64,000 nucleotides of DNA. It comes from Streptomyces rapamycinicus NRRL 5491. GTDB taxonomy: Bacteria; Actinomycetota; Actinomycetes; Streptomycetales; Streptomycetaceae. The notes below the pieces were generated by a model. That model searched no databases. It had not been told where the DNA came from and worked only from the letters and a program-made list of their open reading frames with translations. The stretch is from positions 11,966,001 to 12,030,000 of the forward strand of contig NZ_CP085193.1 of the NCBI RefSeq assembly GCF_024298965.1. The letters run 5' to 3'. The position numbers and the translations under genes are program-made. Positions 1 to 7,908 of the stretch are shown here, piece by piece (the first letter of the stretch is position 1; the number at the start of each line of letters is the position of its first letter).

Positions 1-1
1 G

Positions 2-778
2 GCGATCACCGAGGCCGCGGTGGCCGCCGGGGACGTGGTCGTGGCCACCGCACGCCGGGTGGAGGCGCTGGGCGACCTCGTGGCCGCGCACCCCGACCAG
101 GTGGAGGCGCTGAGGCTGGACGTCACCGACACCGCCGGGATCGAGGCCACCGTGCGGGATGTGGTGAGCCGTCACGGCAGGATCGACGTCCTGGTCAACA
201 ACGCGGGGCGCGGCCACGTCGGCGCGGCCGAGGAGACCACCGACGGCGAACTGCGCTCGCTGTTCGACCTGCATGTCTTCGGCCCCGCCGCCCTGGTCAG
301 GGCCGTGCTTCCCACCATGCGGGCCCGGCGCTCCGGCGCGATCGTCCAGCTGAGCAGCATGGGCGGCCAGATGTCCTTCGCCGGGTTCTCCGCCTACAGC
401 GCCACCAAATTCGCCCTGGAGGGATTCTCGGAGGCGCTGGTGGAGGAGGTCCGCCCGCTCGGCATCAAGGTGCTGATCGTGGAGCCCGGCGCCTTCCGCA
501 CCAGCCTGATGGACAACACCGGCGCCAGCGAGGAGATCGCCGACTACGCCGGGACGGTCGGGCCCACCCGGCGGATGACCCGGACCGCCGGGGGCGCGGA
601 GCCGGGCGACCCGGCCAGGGCCGCGGCGGCGATCCTGACCGCCCTGGACGCCGAGCGGACGCCGCTGCGGCTGCCCCTGGGCAGCGACGCCGTCGACGCG
701 GTCCTCACTCACCTCGACGCCATCCGATCCGACGTCACCACCTGGGAGAAGACCGCTCGCGACACCGCCTACCCGTAG
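2..778 (+). CDS. Short-chain dehydrogenase/reductase, 5' end outside window
   Basis: A classical SDR oxidoreductase whose start lies left of the window; the frame is open from base 2, so the Gly-rich TGxxxGxG loop is missing here only because of the window edge. Visible motifs are the NNAG segment (LVNNAGRG), an active-site serine in QLSSMGG, and the catalytic YSATK. The C-terminal part carries the usual PGAF stretch after the last core strand. SDRs of this subgroup reduce or oxidise hydroxyl/carbonyl groups with NAD(P)H; the substrate cannot be read from the sequence. It converges on the degraded polyprenyl synthase to its right. Confidence 0.9.
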   Translation, partial: AITEAAVAAGDVVVATARRVEALGDLVAAHPDQVEALRLDVTDTAGIEATVRDVVSRHGRIDVLVNNAGRGHVGAAEETTDGELRSLFDLHVFGPAALVRAVLPTMRARRSGAIVQLSSMGGQMSFAGFSAYSATKFALEGFSEALVEEVRPLGIKVLIVEPGAFRTSLMDNTGASEEIADYAGTVGPTRRMTRTAGGAEPGDPARAAAAILTALDAERTPLRLPLGSDAVDAVLTHLDAIRSDVTTWEKTARDTAYP

Positions 779-780
779 TA

Positions 781-1617
781 GACGCCACCTCGAACGTTCA
801 GCGTTGGAGGATGTGGTCCGTCTCCCGCTGGAGCGCTCCCGGAGGGCGTCGCGCAGGCGCCGGCGGTCGGCCGCGTCGAGGAGGCCGGTGGCGTGGGCCA
901 CGGGGTAGGTGACCTCGCCGTTGCGCAGGTCTTCGGCGGGGGAGCGGGTGGTGATGCCCCGCTGGTGTTCGTCGGGGGTGGACTGCCCGTACAGGTCGGC
1001 GACGTCGTCGGTGATCTGGTAGGCGACGCCGACGGCCTCGAAGTACTCGCAGATCGCGGCGAGTTGGGTCTCGTCGGCGCCGCCGAGGATCGCGGAGACC
1101 TCGGCGGTGCTGCGGACGAGCATGCCCGTCTTGAGCCGGTGGGCGGTGCGGATCTGGTCGAGGAGGGCGCGGGCGTCACCGGTTGCCACGGCTTCGTCGA
1201 ACGCGGCGTGGTGCCCGGCGAGGTCGAGGGCCTGACCGGCGTGGGGGCGCGCAGGTCCCGCAGATAGAGCGGGTAGATGCGCAGCATGGTGCCGGGGTCG
1301 GCCTGCGGGACGCGCTGATGAGGGCATCGAAGGTGTAGTAGCCGAGGGTGCCGGCGGTGATCGCGGGAGCGGTGCCGAAGACCTCGTGGACGCTCGGACG
1401 GCCGCGCCGGGTGGGGGAGTTGTCCTGGATGTCATCGATGACCAGCGCCGAGACATGGAGGAGCTCGGTGACCGCCGTCAGCGGCCGGTAGGGCTCGGGG
1501 TCCGCGCCGAGGAGGCAGAGCACGGCCGCGGCCACGTAGGGGCGCCACGAGCGCCCGGGGTTGTCCAGCAGATGCAGAAGGGGAGCGGCGACCCCCTGGT
1601 GGAGGCGGGTACGGGCG
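781..1617 (-). pseudogene. Polyprenyl (FPP/GGPP-type) synthase remnant, truncated and frameshifted
   Basis: Class I polyprenyl synthases condense isopentenyl diphosphate with allylic diphosphates at two Asp-rich motifs. Both survive here: DDIQDNSPTRRGR near 1430 (first DDxxD) and YQITDDVADLYGQ near 1030 (second), but in different frames. A base appears lost near 1304-1307, after FDALISAS, and another near 1242-1247, after YLRDLRAP; restoring both gives one continuous reading. About 50-80 N-terminal residues are absent: the homologous part begins near 1617, inside the end of the neighbouring hydrolase frame. The C-terminus also runs out without a convincing family ending. I read it as a decayed gene; sequencing error could explain the shifts but not the missing 5' end. 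Confidence 0.7.
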
Positions 1618-2304
1618 CACCTCCTTGTGCCTGCCCGCGTTGGCGTGCAACGTCTTCTCCTTCGAGGCGAAGGCGTCGAACAACGCCAGACCCGACTGGC
1701 GCGGGATGTGCTCGTCGTTCCACTGGAGCACGAACTCTACCGGGATGGTGATCCGCTGCGCCGTCTCGGCCAAGTCGTGCCAGAAGACGCCGAAGACCGC
1801 GGCGGTGATCCTGGGATCGGCCGCCGCTAGCGGTACCCCGATCGAGGTGCCCATGTTCAGACCGAAGTAGCCGACCGGCCCGTCCGCGCCGATCTCCGGC
1901 AACGCCTGGAGGGCGTCCAGTGTCGCCCGCCACTCCGGTACGGCACGCTCGGCCAGGTGGGCGTTGTAGCGGACGACGGTCGGGCCGACCGGCTCGCCCG
2001 CCGCCATCGCCCGCCGCATCGCGGCGATCTCCCGCTCGTCGACCGCCGTACGCGGTCGGCCGCCGTGACCGGGCGCGTTGATGACGGCGACGTGGAAACC
2101 GCAGTCGGCGATGAGGCGTTCGGTACGGCCCGACATCGCCGGTGCCTTCTTGTGGGTGCCGCCACCGTGCCCCATGAGCACCAGCGGCGCGCGCTCGGGA
2201 CCGGACGCGGGTGACCAGAGCACACCGGGGACCTCACCGACGGTGAAGTCGCGTTCCATCACACCGCCGGCCGATGTCTCCGCGGTGAACTGCACAGAAT
2301 TCAT
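1432..2304 (-). CDS. Alpha/beta hydrolase (dienelactone-hydrolase-like) with a replaced C-terminus
   Basis: Cytosolic alpha/beta hydrolase. The start is the ATG of MNSVQFTAE, with AAAGG upstream. Strand-helix elements include LVLMGHGGGTHKK (oxyanion region), NAPGHGG, and GYFGLNMGTS at the nucleophile elbow, where the usual Ser/Cys is replaced by Asn or displaced. The final histidine lies in the HANAGRHKEV segment. After that point (about base 1617) the family resemblance stops and the frame runs on through polyprenyl-synthase DNA as Pro/Arg-rich sequence to a stop at 1432. The last 15-20 native residues therefore look replaced by a rearrangement. It may still fold but activity is doubtful. 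Confidence 0.6.
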   Translation of the reverse strand: MNSVQFTAETSAGGVMERDFTVGEVPGVLWSPASGPERAPLVLMGHGGGTHKKAPAMSGRTERLIADCGFHVAVINAPGHGGRPRTAVDEREIAAMRRAMAAGEPVGPTVVRYNAHLAERAVPEWRATLDALQALPEIGADGPVGYFGLNMGTSIGVPLAAADPRITAAVFGVFWHDLAETAQRITIPVEFVLQWNDEHIPRQSGLALFDAFASKEKTLHANAGRHKEVRPYPPPPGGRRSPSASAGQPRALVAPLRGRGRALPPRRGPRALPAADGGHRAPPCLGAGHR

Positions 2305-2354
2305 AGGGTGTTGCCTTTCGGGAGTGCCTGTTGTCGAGGCGCTCCCGGCGACAC

Positions 2355-2414
2355 CTACCTCAATCGCCCGACCGTGACGAAGCGGGGGAGCACCCACACG
2401 GATACAGCGTTCAT
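2355..2414 (-). CDS. Possible 19-residue leader peptide upstream of the hydrolase
   Basis: A short frame starting MNAVSVW and ending in TAG. It is preceded by a good ribosome-binding sequence (GGGAGGTGAGACCC immediately before the ATG), better than the site of the hydrolase gene 50 bases downstream. No residue run suggests amino-acid attenuation. It could be a translated leader or chance; no homologue is recognised. Confidence 0.25.
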   Translation of the reverse strand: MNAVSVWVLPRFVTVGRLR

Positions 2415-2533
2415 GGGTCTCACCTCCCGGCTCGTTGCCACGGTCGCCCGCACGCTACCAACCCGGACGTCAACCCGCCCAGCCCTTTTCCCGCGGGCGG
2501 TACGGCGTCGTCGATCGTCGTCGGCCTCGGCGC

Positions 2534-4717
2534 CTACCCCGCCCAGGCGAAGGTGGCGGTTCCACGCACCCCCTCGAAGACGACCGTATCGCCCACCCGG
2601 TGGGCGCCCCGGCCCGCGTCCCCCGACGGGCGGCCGTTGCGCCAGGCGATCCGGCCGTCCACGGCGATGGTGCGGTCCTTGTGGAGGAGGGGAACCGCGA
2701 CCCGGCCGGCCGTGCCTTCCGGTGCCCGGACGGTGAGGACGAACGAGTCATCGCCCGCCCCGCGCCGCCACCGCACGGACAACGTGCCCGGCGGCACCGG
2801 GACGTCGCCCTGTGCCCAGCCCAGGTCGATCGGATCGGGCTCCACCGCCCATCTGCGGTAGCCGTCGGCGATCGGGCGGACGCCGAGCACGTGCATCGAC
2901 AGCGCGGGCACCGCGGTACTCCAGGCGTGGGCCATGCCGACGTGCCCGCCCCAGGCCAGTGATGTGCCGGGCCGGGGCACGGCCGGCTTCCCGTCGGCAC
3001 CGGCCTCCTCCCACGGTGTGCCGGGACCCTTGCGGATCATGTGGTCCCATGCGGTGCGGATCAGCCCGAGCGCTCCGGCGCCGTCCCCGTGGCGGAACCG
3101 GCCCAGGCTCTCCTGGGCCATCACATACGGGGAGATGTACCGCGTCATGTAGGGGTTGCCGGTGTGCCGGGTGGTGAGCGTGCCGTACGGACCGCTGAGG
3201 TGCGTGTCCAGGTATGCGATGGCGCGCCGGGCCCGCGGGCGGTCGAGCACCCCGAAGGCGAGGGCGGCGGCGTTGGCGTCGGCGGTGTGGTCGCGGCGCG
3301 GATCGTCGGTGTTGAGCGTCATGGCCCCCGCCGCCGGATCCCACAGCCTGCTGAGGAGCGCGGCCCGGACCCGGTCCGCCCGGCGGTCGAGCGCCGCCGC
3401 GGCGCCCCGGTCGCCCGCCACGGACTGTTCGAGCCGGGCCAGCGAGCGCAGCGCCGCGTAGTAGGCGGCGTTGGTGGTGGCGTCGAGGCCGGCGGCCCGG
3501 TCCGGGGTGTGCCAGTTCTGGGCGGGCAGCCCGCCGTAGTCGGCGGTCCGGAACAGCCCGCCGTCGGCGTCCGGGGCGTGTTCGCCGAAGAACCGCAGGG
3601 CGCGGCGGGCGACGGGGAGGAGCGGCCGTACGAAGGCCCTGTCCCCGGTGAAACGCAGGTAGTCGGCCACGCTGACGACCCACAGGAGGGTGAAGCTGTC
3701 GAGCCTGACCTGCCCGGCCGCGCCCGGCGGTTCGAACCCGGCCGGTGACCCGTCCGGCGGGCCCGGGTCGCCGGGCTCGCACGGCACATCGATCAGGCTG
3801 GTGGCCGGAAGCGTGCCGTCGGGCCGCTGCTGGCAGGCGAACAGGTTGATGGTGTCGCGCAGCACGCGGCGGTAGGCGCCGCCCTGCTGGTACGCGGCCA
3901 GGGCCACGAGCTGGACGTCGCCCGCGTACACCGTGCGGTCCCGCTTGGGGCCGTCCATGACGACCCACGGCCGCCCCGCGGCGGTACGGCGTCCACGGGC
4001 CGTCGACAGCTCCAGGCCGTAGGCGCTCGCGTACCAGGCACGGTTGAGCACCGGATCGCTGGAGAGGAAGTGCCCGTCGTACGCCCCGGGGAAGGCCGTC
4101 TGCCGCACCCGTACGAAGTCCAGAGCGAGCGAACCGGGTCCGTCCAGCGTGATCGCGACATACCGCTGGGAGCCGCGCAGACCGGGGCTGCGCAGCACGG
4201 TGGCTCCGCGCGGCGGGGCGTAGACGTCCGCCCGTCCGTCGGGATCGTCGTCGGTGCCCAGGGACCGGCCCCCGTAGAAGAAGCCGTCGGGGTCGGGATC
4301 GGCGTCCCCGGCCGGGCCCAGGTACTGGCGCGCCTCCGCGTACGACGCCCTGATCGGCGCGCCCGACGCCCGCCGGACCCCCAACTCGACGTACCCTCCG
4401 GCCAGTACGCCGAGGTCGATCACCAGCCGCGCGCCCCGTGGCGCGCTCGTGGTGAGGATCGCCGCCGCGCCGCCCTCCCGTAACGCCCCGTCTGCGCCGG
4501 TGACGGTGCCACCGTCTCCCTCGACGGTCACCGATGTGGGCCGCACGAAGGCGCCGGGGACGTGCAGCACCTGCTGTCGCCAGGCCGGATCCATGCCGAC
4601 CGGCTCCCGGGACAGGGCCACTGCCCGGTTCTGAGGTCCGGCGGCGAGAGTCCCGGAGAGGGTGGCGGCGAGACAGGCGAGGACCATGGTTGAACGAGTC
4701 ATTCGGTTCAATTTCAT
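2534..4717 (-). CDS. Secreted alpha-L-rhamnosidase-like glycosidase (GH78-type six-hairpin)
   Basis: Predicted secreted enzyme of 727 residues that would remove alpha-L-rhamnose from plant or microbial glycans. A basic N-terminus and hydrophobic stretch (TMVLACLAATLSG) form a signal peptide ending near AAG. Beta-sandwich domains precede an (alpha/alpha)6 barrel. The segment MDGPKRDRTVYAGD corresponds to the conserved DGPKRDR region of bacterial rhamnosidases, with Tyr where many have Trp; a Trp/Gly-rich barrel and a C-terminal beta domain follow. ATG at 4717 is used; ATG at 4702 (MTRSTM) is an alternative. It is divergent from a TetR gene across 57 bases containing a palindrome, so TetR control is likely. 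Confidence 0.75.
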   Translation of the reverse strand: MKLNRMTRSTMVLACLAATLSGTLAAGPQNRAVALSREPVGMDPAWRQQVLHVPGAFVRPTSVTVEGDGGTVTGADGALREGGAAAILTTSAPRGARLVIDLGVLAGGYVELGVRRASGAPIRASYAEARQYLGPAGDADPDPDGFFYGGRSLGTDDDPDGRADVYAPPRGATVLRSPGLRGSQRYVAITLDGPGSLALDFVRVRQTAFPGAYDGHFLSSDPVLNRAWYASAYGLELSTARGRRTAAGRPWVVMDGPKRDRTVYAGDVQLVALAAYQQGGAYRRVLRDTINLFACQQRPDGTLPATSLIDVPCEPGDPGPPDGSPAGFEPPGAAGQVRLDSFTLLWVVSVADYLRFTGDRAFVRPLLPVARRALRFFGEHAPDADGGLFRTADYGGLPAQNWHTPDRAAGLDATTNAAYYAALRSLARLEQSVAGDRGAAAALDRRADRVRAALLSRLWDPAAGAMTLNTDDPRRDHTADANAAALAFGVLDRPRARRAIAYLDTHLSGPYGTLTTRHTGNPYMTRYISPYVMAQESLGRFRHGDGAGALGLIRTAWDHMIRKGPGTPWEEAGADGKPAVPRPGTSLAWGGHVGMAHAWSTAVPALSMHVLGVRPIADGYRRWAVEPDPIDLGWAQGDVPVPPGTLSVRWRRGAGDDSFVLTVRAPEGTAGRVAVPLLHKDRTIAVDGRIAWRNGRPSGDAGRGAHRVGDTVVFEGVRGTATFAWAG

Positions 4718-4721
4718 TGTT

Positions 4722-4736
4722 TATGCTGTACGCATA
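4722..4736. promoter_or_regulatory. Inverted repeat in the rhamnosidase/TetR divergent promoter
   Basis: TATGC-TGTAC-GCATA, a perfect 5-base inverted repeat with 5-base spacer in the 57-base gap between the divergent genes. Its position just upstream of the rhamnosidase start suits repression by the adjacent TetR protein. Assignment is inference. Confidence 0.5.
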
Positions 4737-4774
4737 CGCTGAGTGGCGGTCAACGTTTGGCGGGGTGATGGCGG

Positions 4775-5677
4775 ATGAAATCCGGCCATGGCGAGGAAAC
4801 GAACGCCGTGCGCGGCCTGGAACTGCTCTGGGGCCTGGGCGAGCGCCCGAACCGAGGCCGGCGCCCCGCCTTCACCCTTGAGCAGATCGTGCGCACCGCC
4901 GTCGGGATCGCCGACGCACAAGGACTCGCCGCCGTGTCCATGCGCCGGATCGCCGAACGGCTCGGCTGCACCACGATGTCGCTCTACCGTTACGTGCCCG
5001 GCAAGGCCGAACTGCTCGACCTCATGACGGACGCCGTGATGGGCGAAGTCCCGCCGGCCGATGCCGCGCCGGGCGACTGGCGGACCCGGCTGGAACTGTC
5101 CGCCCGCGCCGACTGGGGCCTCTACCACCGCCACCCGTGGATCCTGCGCCTTCCGGCCGGGCGTCCCGCCCTGGGCCCCCACGGCTTCGCCTGGTACGAG
5201 TCCGTCCTGCGAGTGCTCACCGCGACCGGTCTGCCCCCGGCGGCCCTGGTCCACGTGTTCGACACGGTCGACGCCTATGTGCGTGGCGCCGCCCGCGACG
5301 CCCTCGACGCGGCCGCCGTCGAGCGCCATTCCGGCCTGACCGACGAGCAGTGGTGGGCCGCCCGCGCCCACTTCTGGGACGCCGTCTTCGTCCCGGCGCG
5401 CTATCCCATGGTGGCGAGCCTCCGCGCCGCGGGTGCCCTGCATCACCCCCGCGACCGTGGCTTCGAGTTCGGCCTCCGGCTCGTGCTGGACAGCATCGGG
5501 ACGTTCGTCCGGAACCAGGCCAATGGCCGCGACGAAACACCAAAGCGTTACGAAACTCCCTGTCCGCAATGCGGCAACCCCATCCCTCGCCCCGCTTCCA
5601 CCGGCCGCCCGCGTACCTACTGCTCCGACGCCTGCCGCCAACGCGCCTACCGCGCCCGCCGGCCCCGCCCGGCGTAG
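4775..5677 (+). CDS. TetR-family repressor with C-terminal cysteine-rich (zinc-finger-like) tail
   Basis: DNA-binding regulator of 300 residues. The helix-turn-helix spans about residues 28-75 (TLEQIVRTAVGIA... MRRIAERLGCTTMSLYRYVPGK), followed by a TetR_C_1-like ligand domain (HPWILRLPAGRPALGP). Unlike ordinary family members of about 200-250 residues, it ends in a tail with CPQCGNPIP then TYCSDACRQRAYR: a CxxC...CxxxC arrangement in a basic context that could bind zinc and contact DNA. It probably represses the divergent secreted rhamnosidase gene and itself. The start is the ATG at 4775; the site before it is weak. Confidence 0.85.
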   Translation: MKSGHGEETNAVRGLELLWGLGERPNRGRRPAFTLEQIVRTAVGIADAQGLAAVSMRRIAERLGCTTMSLYRYVPGKAELLDLMTDAVMGEVPPADAAPGDWRTRLELSARADWGLYHRHPWILRLPAGRPALGPHGFAWYESVLRVLTATGLPPAALVHVFDTVDAYVRGAARDALDAAAVERHSGLTDEQWWAARAHFWDAVFVPARYPMVASLRAAGALHHPRDRGFEFGLRLVLDSIGTFVRNQANGRDETPKRYETPCPQCGNPIPRPASTGRPRTYCSDACRQRAYRARRPRPA

Positions 5678-5789
5678 GAGGCCCAGTGCCGAAAGTCCAG
5701 CCAGGAGTAGCAAGGCAAGACCAGATCATCTCGATCACCGAAGGCTCCGCGTTCCCTTTTCCGTGCCCGCGGCTACGCTCGTCCCCGTG

Positions 5790-6590
5790 ATGCAGCCGTG
5801 GAAAGACCACGTCATCCGTCATCCACTGTGGGGCGCGGTGGAGTTGACGTTCGCATGGCACACCGTGCTGCTGCTCTTCGCCAAGGTCATCCTGCCCCCA
5901 CTGGCCCCCTCCTGGTACCCGGACCTCGGCGCCACCCTGGTCAACGTCATCTGCGCCGCGGGGGTATGGCTCGTGCTGTGGCGGTGGGGCTGGCTGCGCG
6001 TCTCCGGGGTGGCCACGCCCGGCCGTCCGCGCCGCTGGTGGCTCGCCGCGCCCATGCTGCTGGTCGCCTGCTCGTACACCGTGGCCGGCCTCGACGGCAG
6101 CGCGACCGTGGTCGTCAGCGGCCTGGTGTCGCTGCTGTGGGTCGGCGTCAACGAGGAGATGTACAGCCGGGGACTCGTCCAGCAGGCCCTCGGCCCACTC
6201 GGTCCGATGCGCGCGGCCATCGCCGTCGCCGTCCTCTTCGGAGCGGGCCACATCCAGAACTACCTGTTCTTCGGCGATCCGCTCGACGACACCCTGTGGC
6301 AGATGCTGTCCGCCGGCTTCTTCGGCTTCACCTGCGCCGCCCTGCGCTACGCGATCGGCTCGATCTGGCCGATGGTGGCCGTCCACGGACTCGACGACTT
6401 CTTCCAGATCCGCTCTCCCGGCTCGGCCCCGGACTGGTGGCAGGTGAGCGTGTACGCCTTCCACTTGGCGTACGGTCTGTGGCTGCTGCGCCGGTACGGC
6501 GCCGAAGGCGTCCACTCATCCGCCGAGACCGTCCGCGTCGGCCCCGACGAGACGCCGGGAACGGAGGCGCGGCGCACCGGACCGCGCTGA
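5790..6590 (+). CDS. CPBP-family intramembrane metalloprotease (CAAX protease-like)
   Basis: Polytopic membrane protein of 266 residues with hydrophobic helices along its length. The family's catalytic motifs are present: NEEMYSRG (EExxxR), a histidine in FGAGHIQN, and HGLDDFF in a later helix. Members cleave peptides within the membrane or act in prenyl-protein processing, bacteriocin immunity or signalling. A TACGCT -10 element at 5774-5779 sits about 8 bases before a GTG at 5787 directly preceding the ATG, suggesting a leaderless transcript. Its last 75 bases overlap the 3' end of the convergent gene. Confidence 0.85.
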   Translation: MQPWKDHVIRHPLWGAVELTFAWHTVLLLFAKVILPPLAPSWYPDLGATLVNVICAAGVWLVLWRWGWLRVSGVATPGRPRRWWLAAPMLLVACSYTVAGLDGSATVVVSGLVSLLWVGVNEEMYSRGLVQQALGPLGPMRAAIAVAVLFGAGHIQNYLFFGDPLDDTLWQMLSAGFFGFTCAALRYAIGSIWPMVAVHGLDDFFQIRSPGSAPDWWQVSVYAFHLAYGLWLLRRYGAEGVHSSAETVRVGPDETPGTEARRTGPR

Positions 6591-7742
6591 ACGTGCCCGG
6601 TACTCCCCGGCCAGGGCCCGGAAGGATTCCTTGGGCTCCCAGTGCCAGGGGGAATCCGGCTCCGCCGGACGGTCCCGGACCACTTTCACCAGGCTGTAGG
6701 CGGCCATGTCCAGGTCGAGTCGCGGCTCGCGGCGGTGAGGGGCGTCGGGCGTGACGAAGGTGTAGGCCATGGCCGCGTACAGGTTCATCGACTCGAAAAC
6801 GTCCAGCACATCGGTCAGATACGCCGCCTGTGTGTGCTCGCTGCGCACCAGCCCCTTCTTCACCCGCGGCGGCGTCTTGGCGTAGTCGACGACGTCCCAG
6901 CCCATACCGCCCAGGCGGGGCGCGCCCTCGAAGGTGCAGCAGCCGAACTCGGTGATCGCGAGCGGCTTGCCGTGACGCTGGTACTTACGCAGCTCCTTGA
7001 CGTGTCCGGCGCGGTTCGGAAACCAGCCGTAGTAGTCGATGCACACCAGGTCGAACAGGTCCCAGTCCACGTCCTCGTCCTGCGCGGCCCCGTATGACAG
7101 CGGCCCGCGGAAGACCGCGCGGCCGACGGCGGCGGCCCGTGCGGTGAAGCGGCGCAGTCGCCGGGCGGTCTTCACCGGATCGTAGTTGCCCTTGACCAGG
7201 TTCTCGATCCGCTCGGTCGCGGTGGCGCCGGGCACGATCCCGGGGACGAACAGCAGGAACTCACAGCCCACGTTGAGATGCACCCGCACACCCTGCCGAC
7301 GCAGCCGTTCCGCGAACCGTCCGGTCTCCGCGAGGTGGTCGAGGATGTCCGAAGCGGGCACATCGCCGAGGGTCGGCTCCAGCCAGACACGCAGACCGTT
7401 CTCGGCCGCCTCGGCCGCGGTACGGGTGAGCCGCTCGACGCCGTCGCCGGTGATCTTCACCGTGTCGGCGTGCAGTTGGTGGCGGATCGCCCGCAGATCG
7501 GTGCGGGCACGAGCCGCGCTCCACGCCGTGGCCGGCGTCTCGCCCTCTCCTACTTCGTAGACGACCCCGCGATAACGCACCCCTCCCGGCCCGGCGTCCC
7601 CCGCCCGCTTCCGACCGGCCGGGGCGCGCGGGCTGTCGTGCCACTCCGACGCGGCGGCGTACCCGGCGGGCAGTGCCGCGCCGACTGCGACGGCCCCCGC
7701 GAGCCGCAGAAACCGCGCCCTGCTGACCTGGACTGCACCCAT
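6516..7742 (-). CDS. Secreted TIM-barrel glycoside-hydrolase-like protein, unknown substrate
   Basis: A 408-residue protein with an N-terminal basic-hydrophobic signal (RARFLRLAGAVAVGAALPAG). The rest looks like a (beta/alpha)8 barrel: VWLEPTLGDV, HLNVGCEFLLF, VCIDYYGWF, and AITEFGCCTF, where the Glu sits at the position typical of a clan-A nucleophile. I do not recognise a named family with confidence; relatives in Streptomyces are usually left hypothetical. Its 3' end overlaps the CPBP protease gene in antisense for 75 bases. A short linker (APAGRKRAGDAG) separates signal and barrel. Confidence 0.7.
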   Translation of the reverse strand: MGAVQVSRARFLRLAGAVAVGAALPAGYAAASEWHDSPRAPAGRKRAGDAGPGGVRYRGVVYEVGEGETPATAWSAARARTDLRAIRHQLHADTVKITGDGVERLTRTAAEAAENGLRVWLEPTLGDVPASDILDHLAETGRFAERLRRQGVRVHLNVGCEFLLFVPGIVPGATATERIENLVKGNYDPVKTARRLRRFTARAAAVGRAVFRGPLSYGAAQDEDVDWDLFDLVCIDYYGWFPNRAGHVKELRKYQRHGKPLAITEFGCCTFEGAPRLGGMGWDVVDYAKTPPRVKKGLVRSEHTQAAYLTDVLDVFESMNLYAAMAYTFVTPDAPHRREPRLDLDMAAYSLVKVVRDRPAEPDSPWHWEPKESFRALAGEYRARSARSGAPRLRSRRLVGADADGLGG

Positions 7743-7908
7743 CTCGTTCTCTCCCGTCTTCCGGATGACAGCAGCCTGCGGGAGCCACCCGGGTCGGCAC
7801 CATTCGCCGAATGTCCAGGAGGAAATGGCGGGGGTCAGACCGATGGCCGAGGGACGTCTGGCCGGTTGGCCGATGTGCCGCCCTTCGCGGCCCGCATACC
7901 CTCACCAC

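Noticed and set aside
7261..7908. Minus-strand frame running from inside the TIM-barrel gene to the kinase promoter
   Set aside because: It overlaps the real secreted-protein gene in another frame and has no family resemblance.
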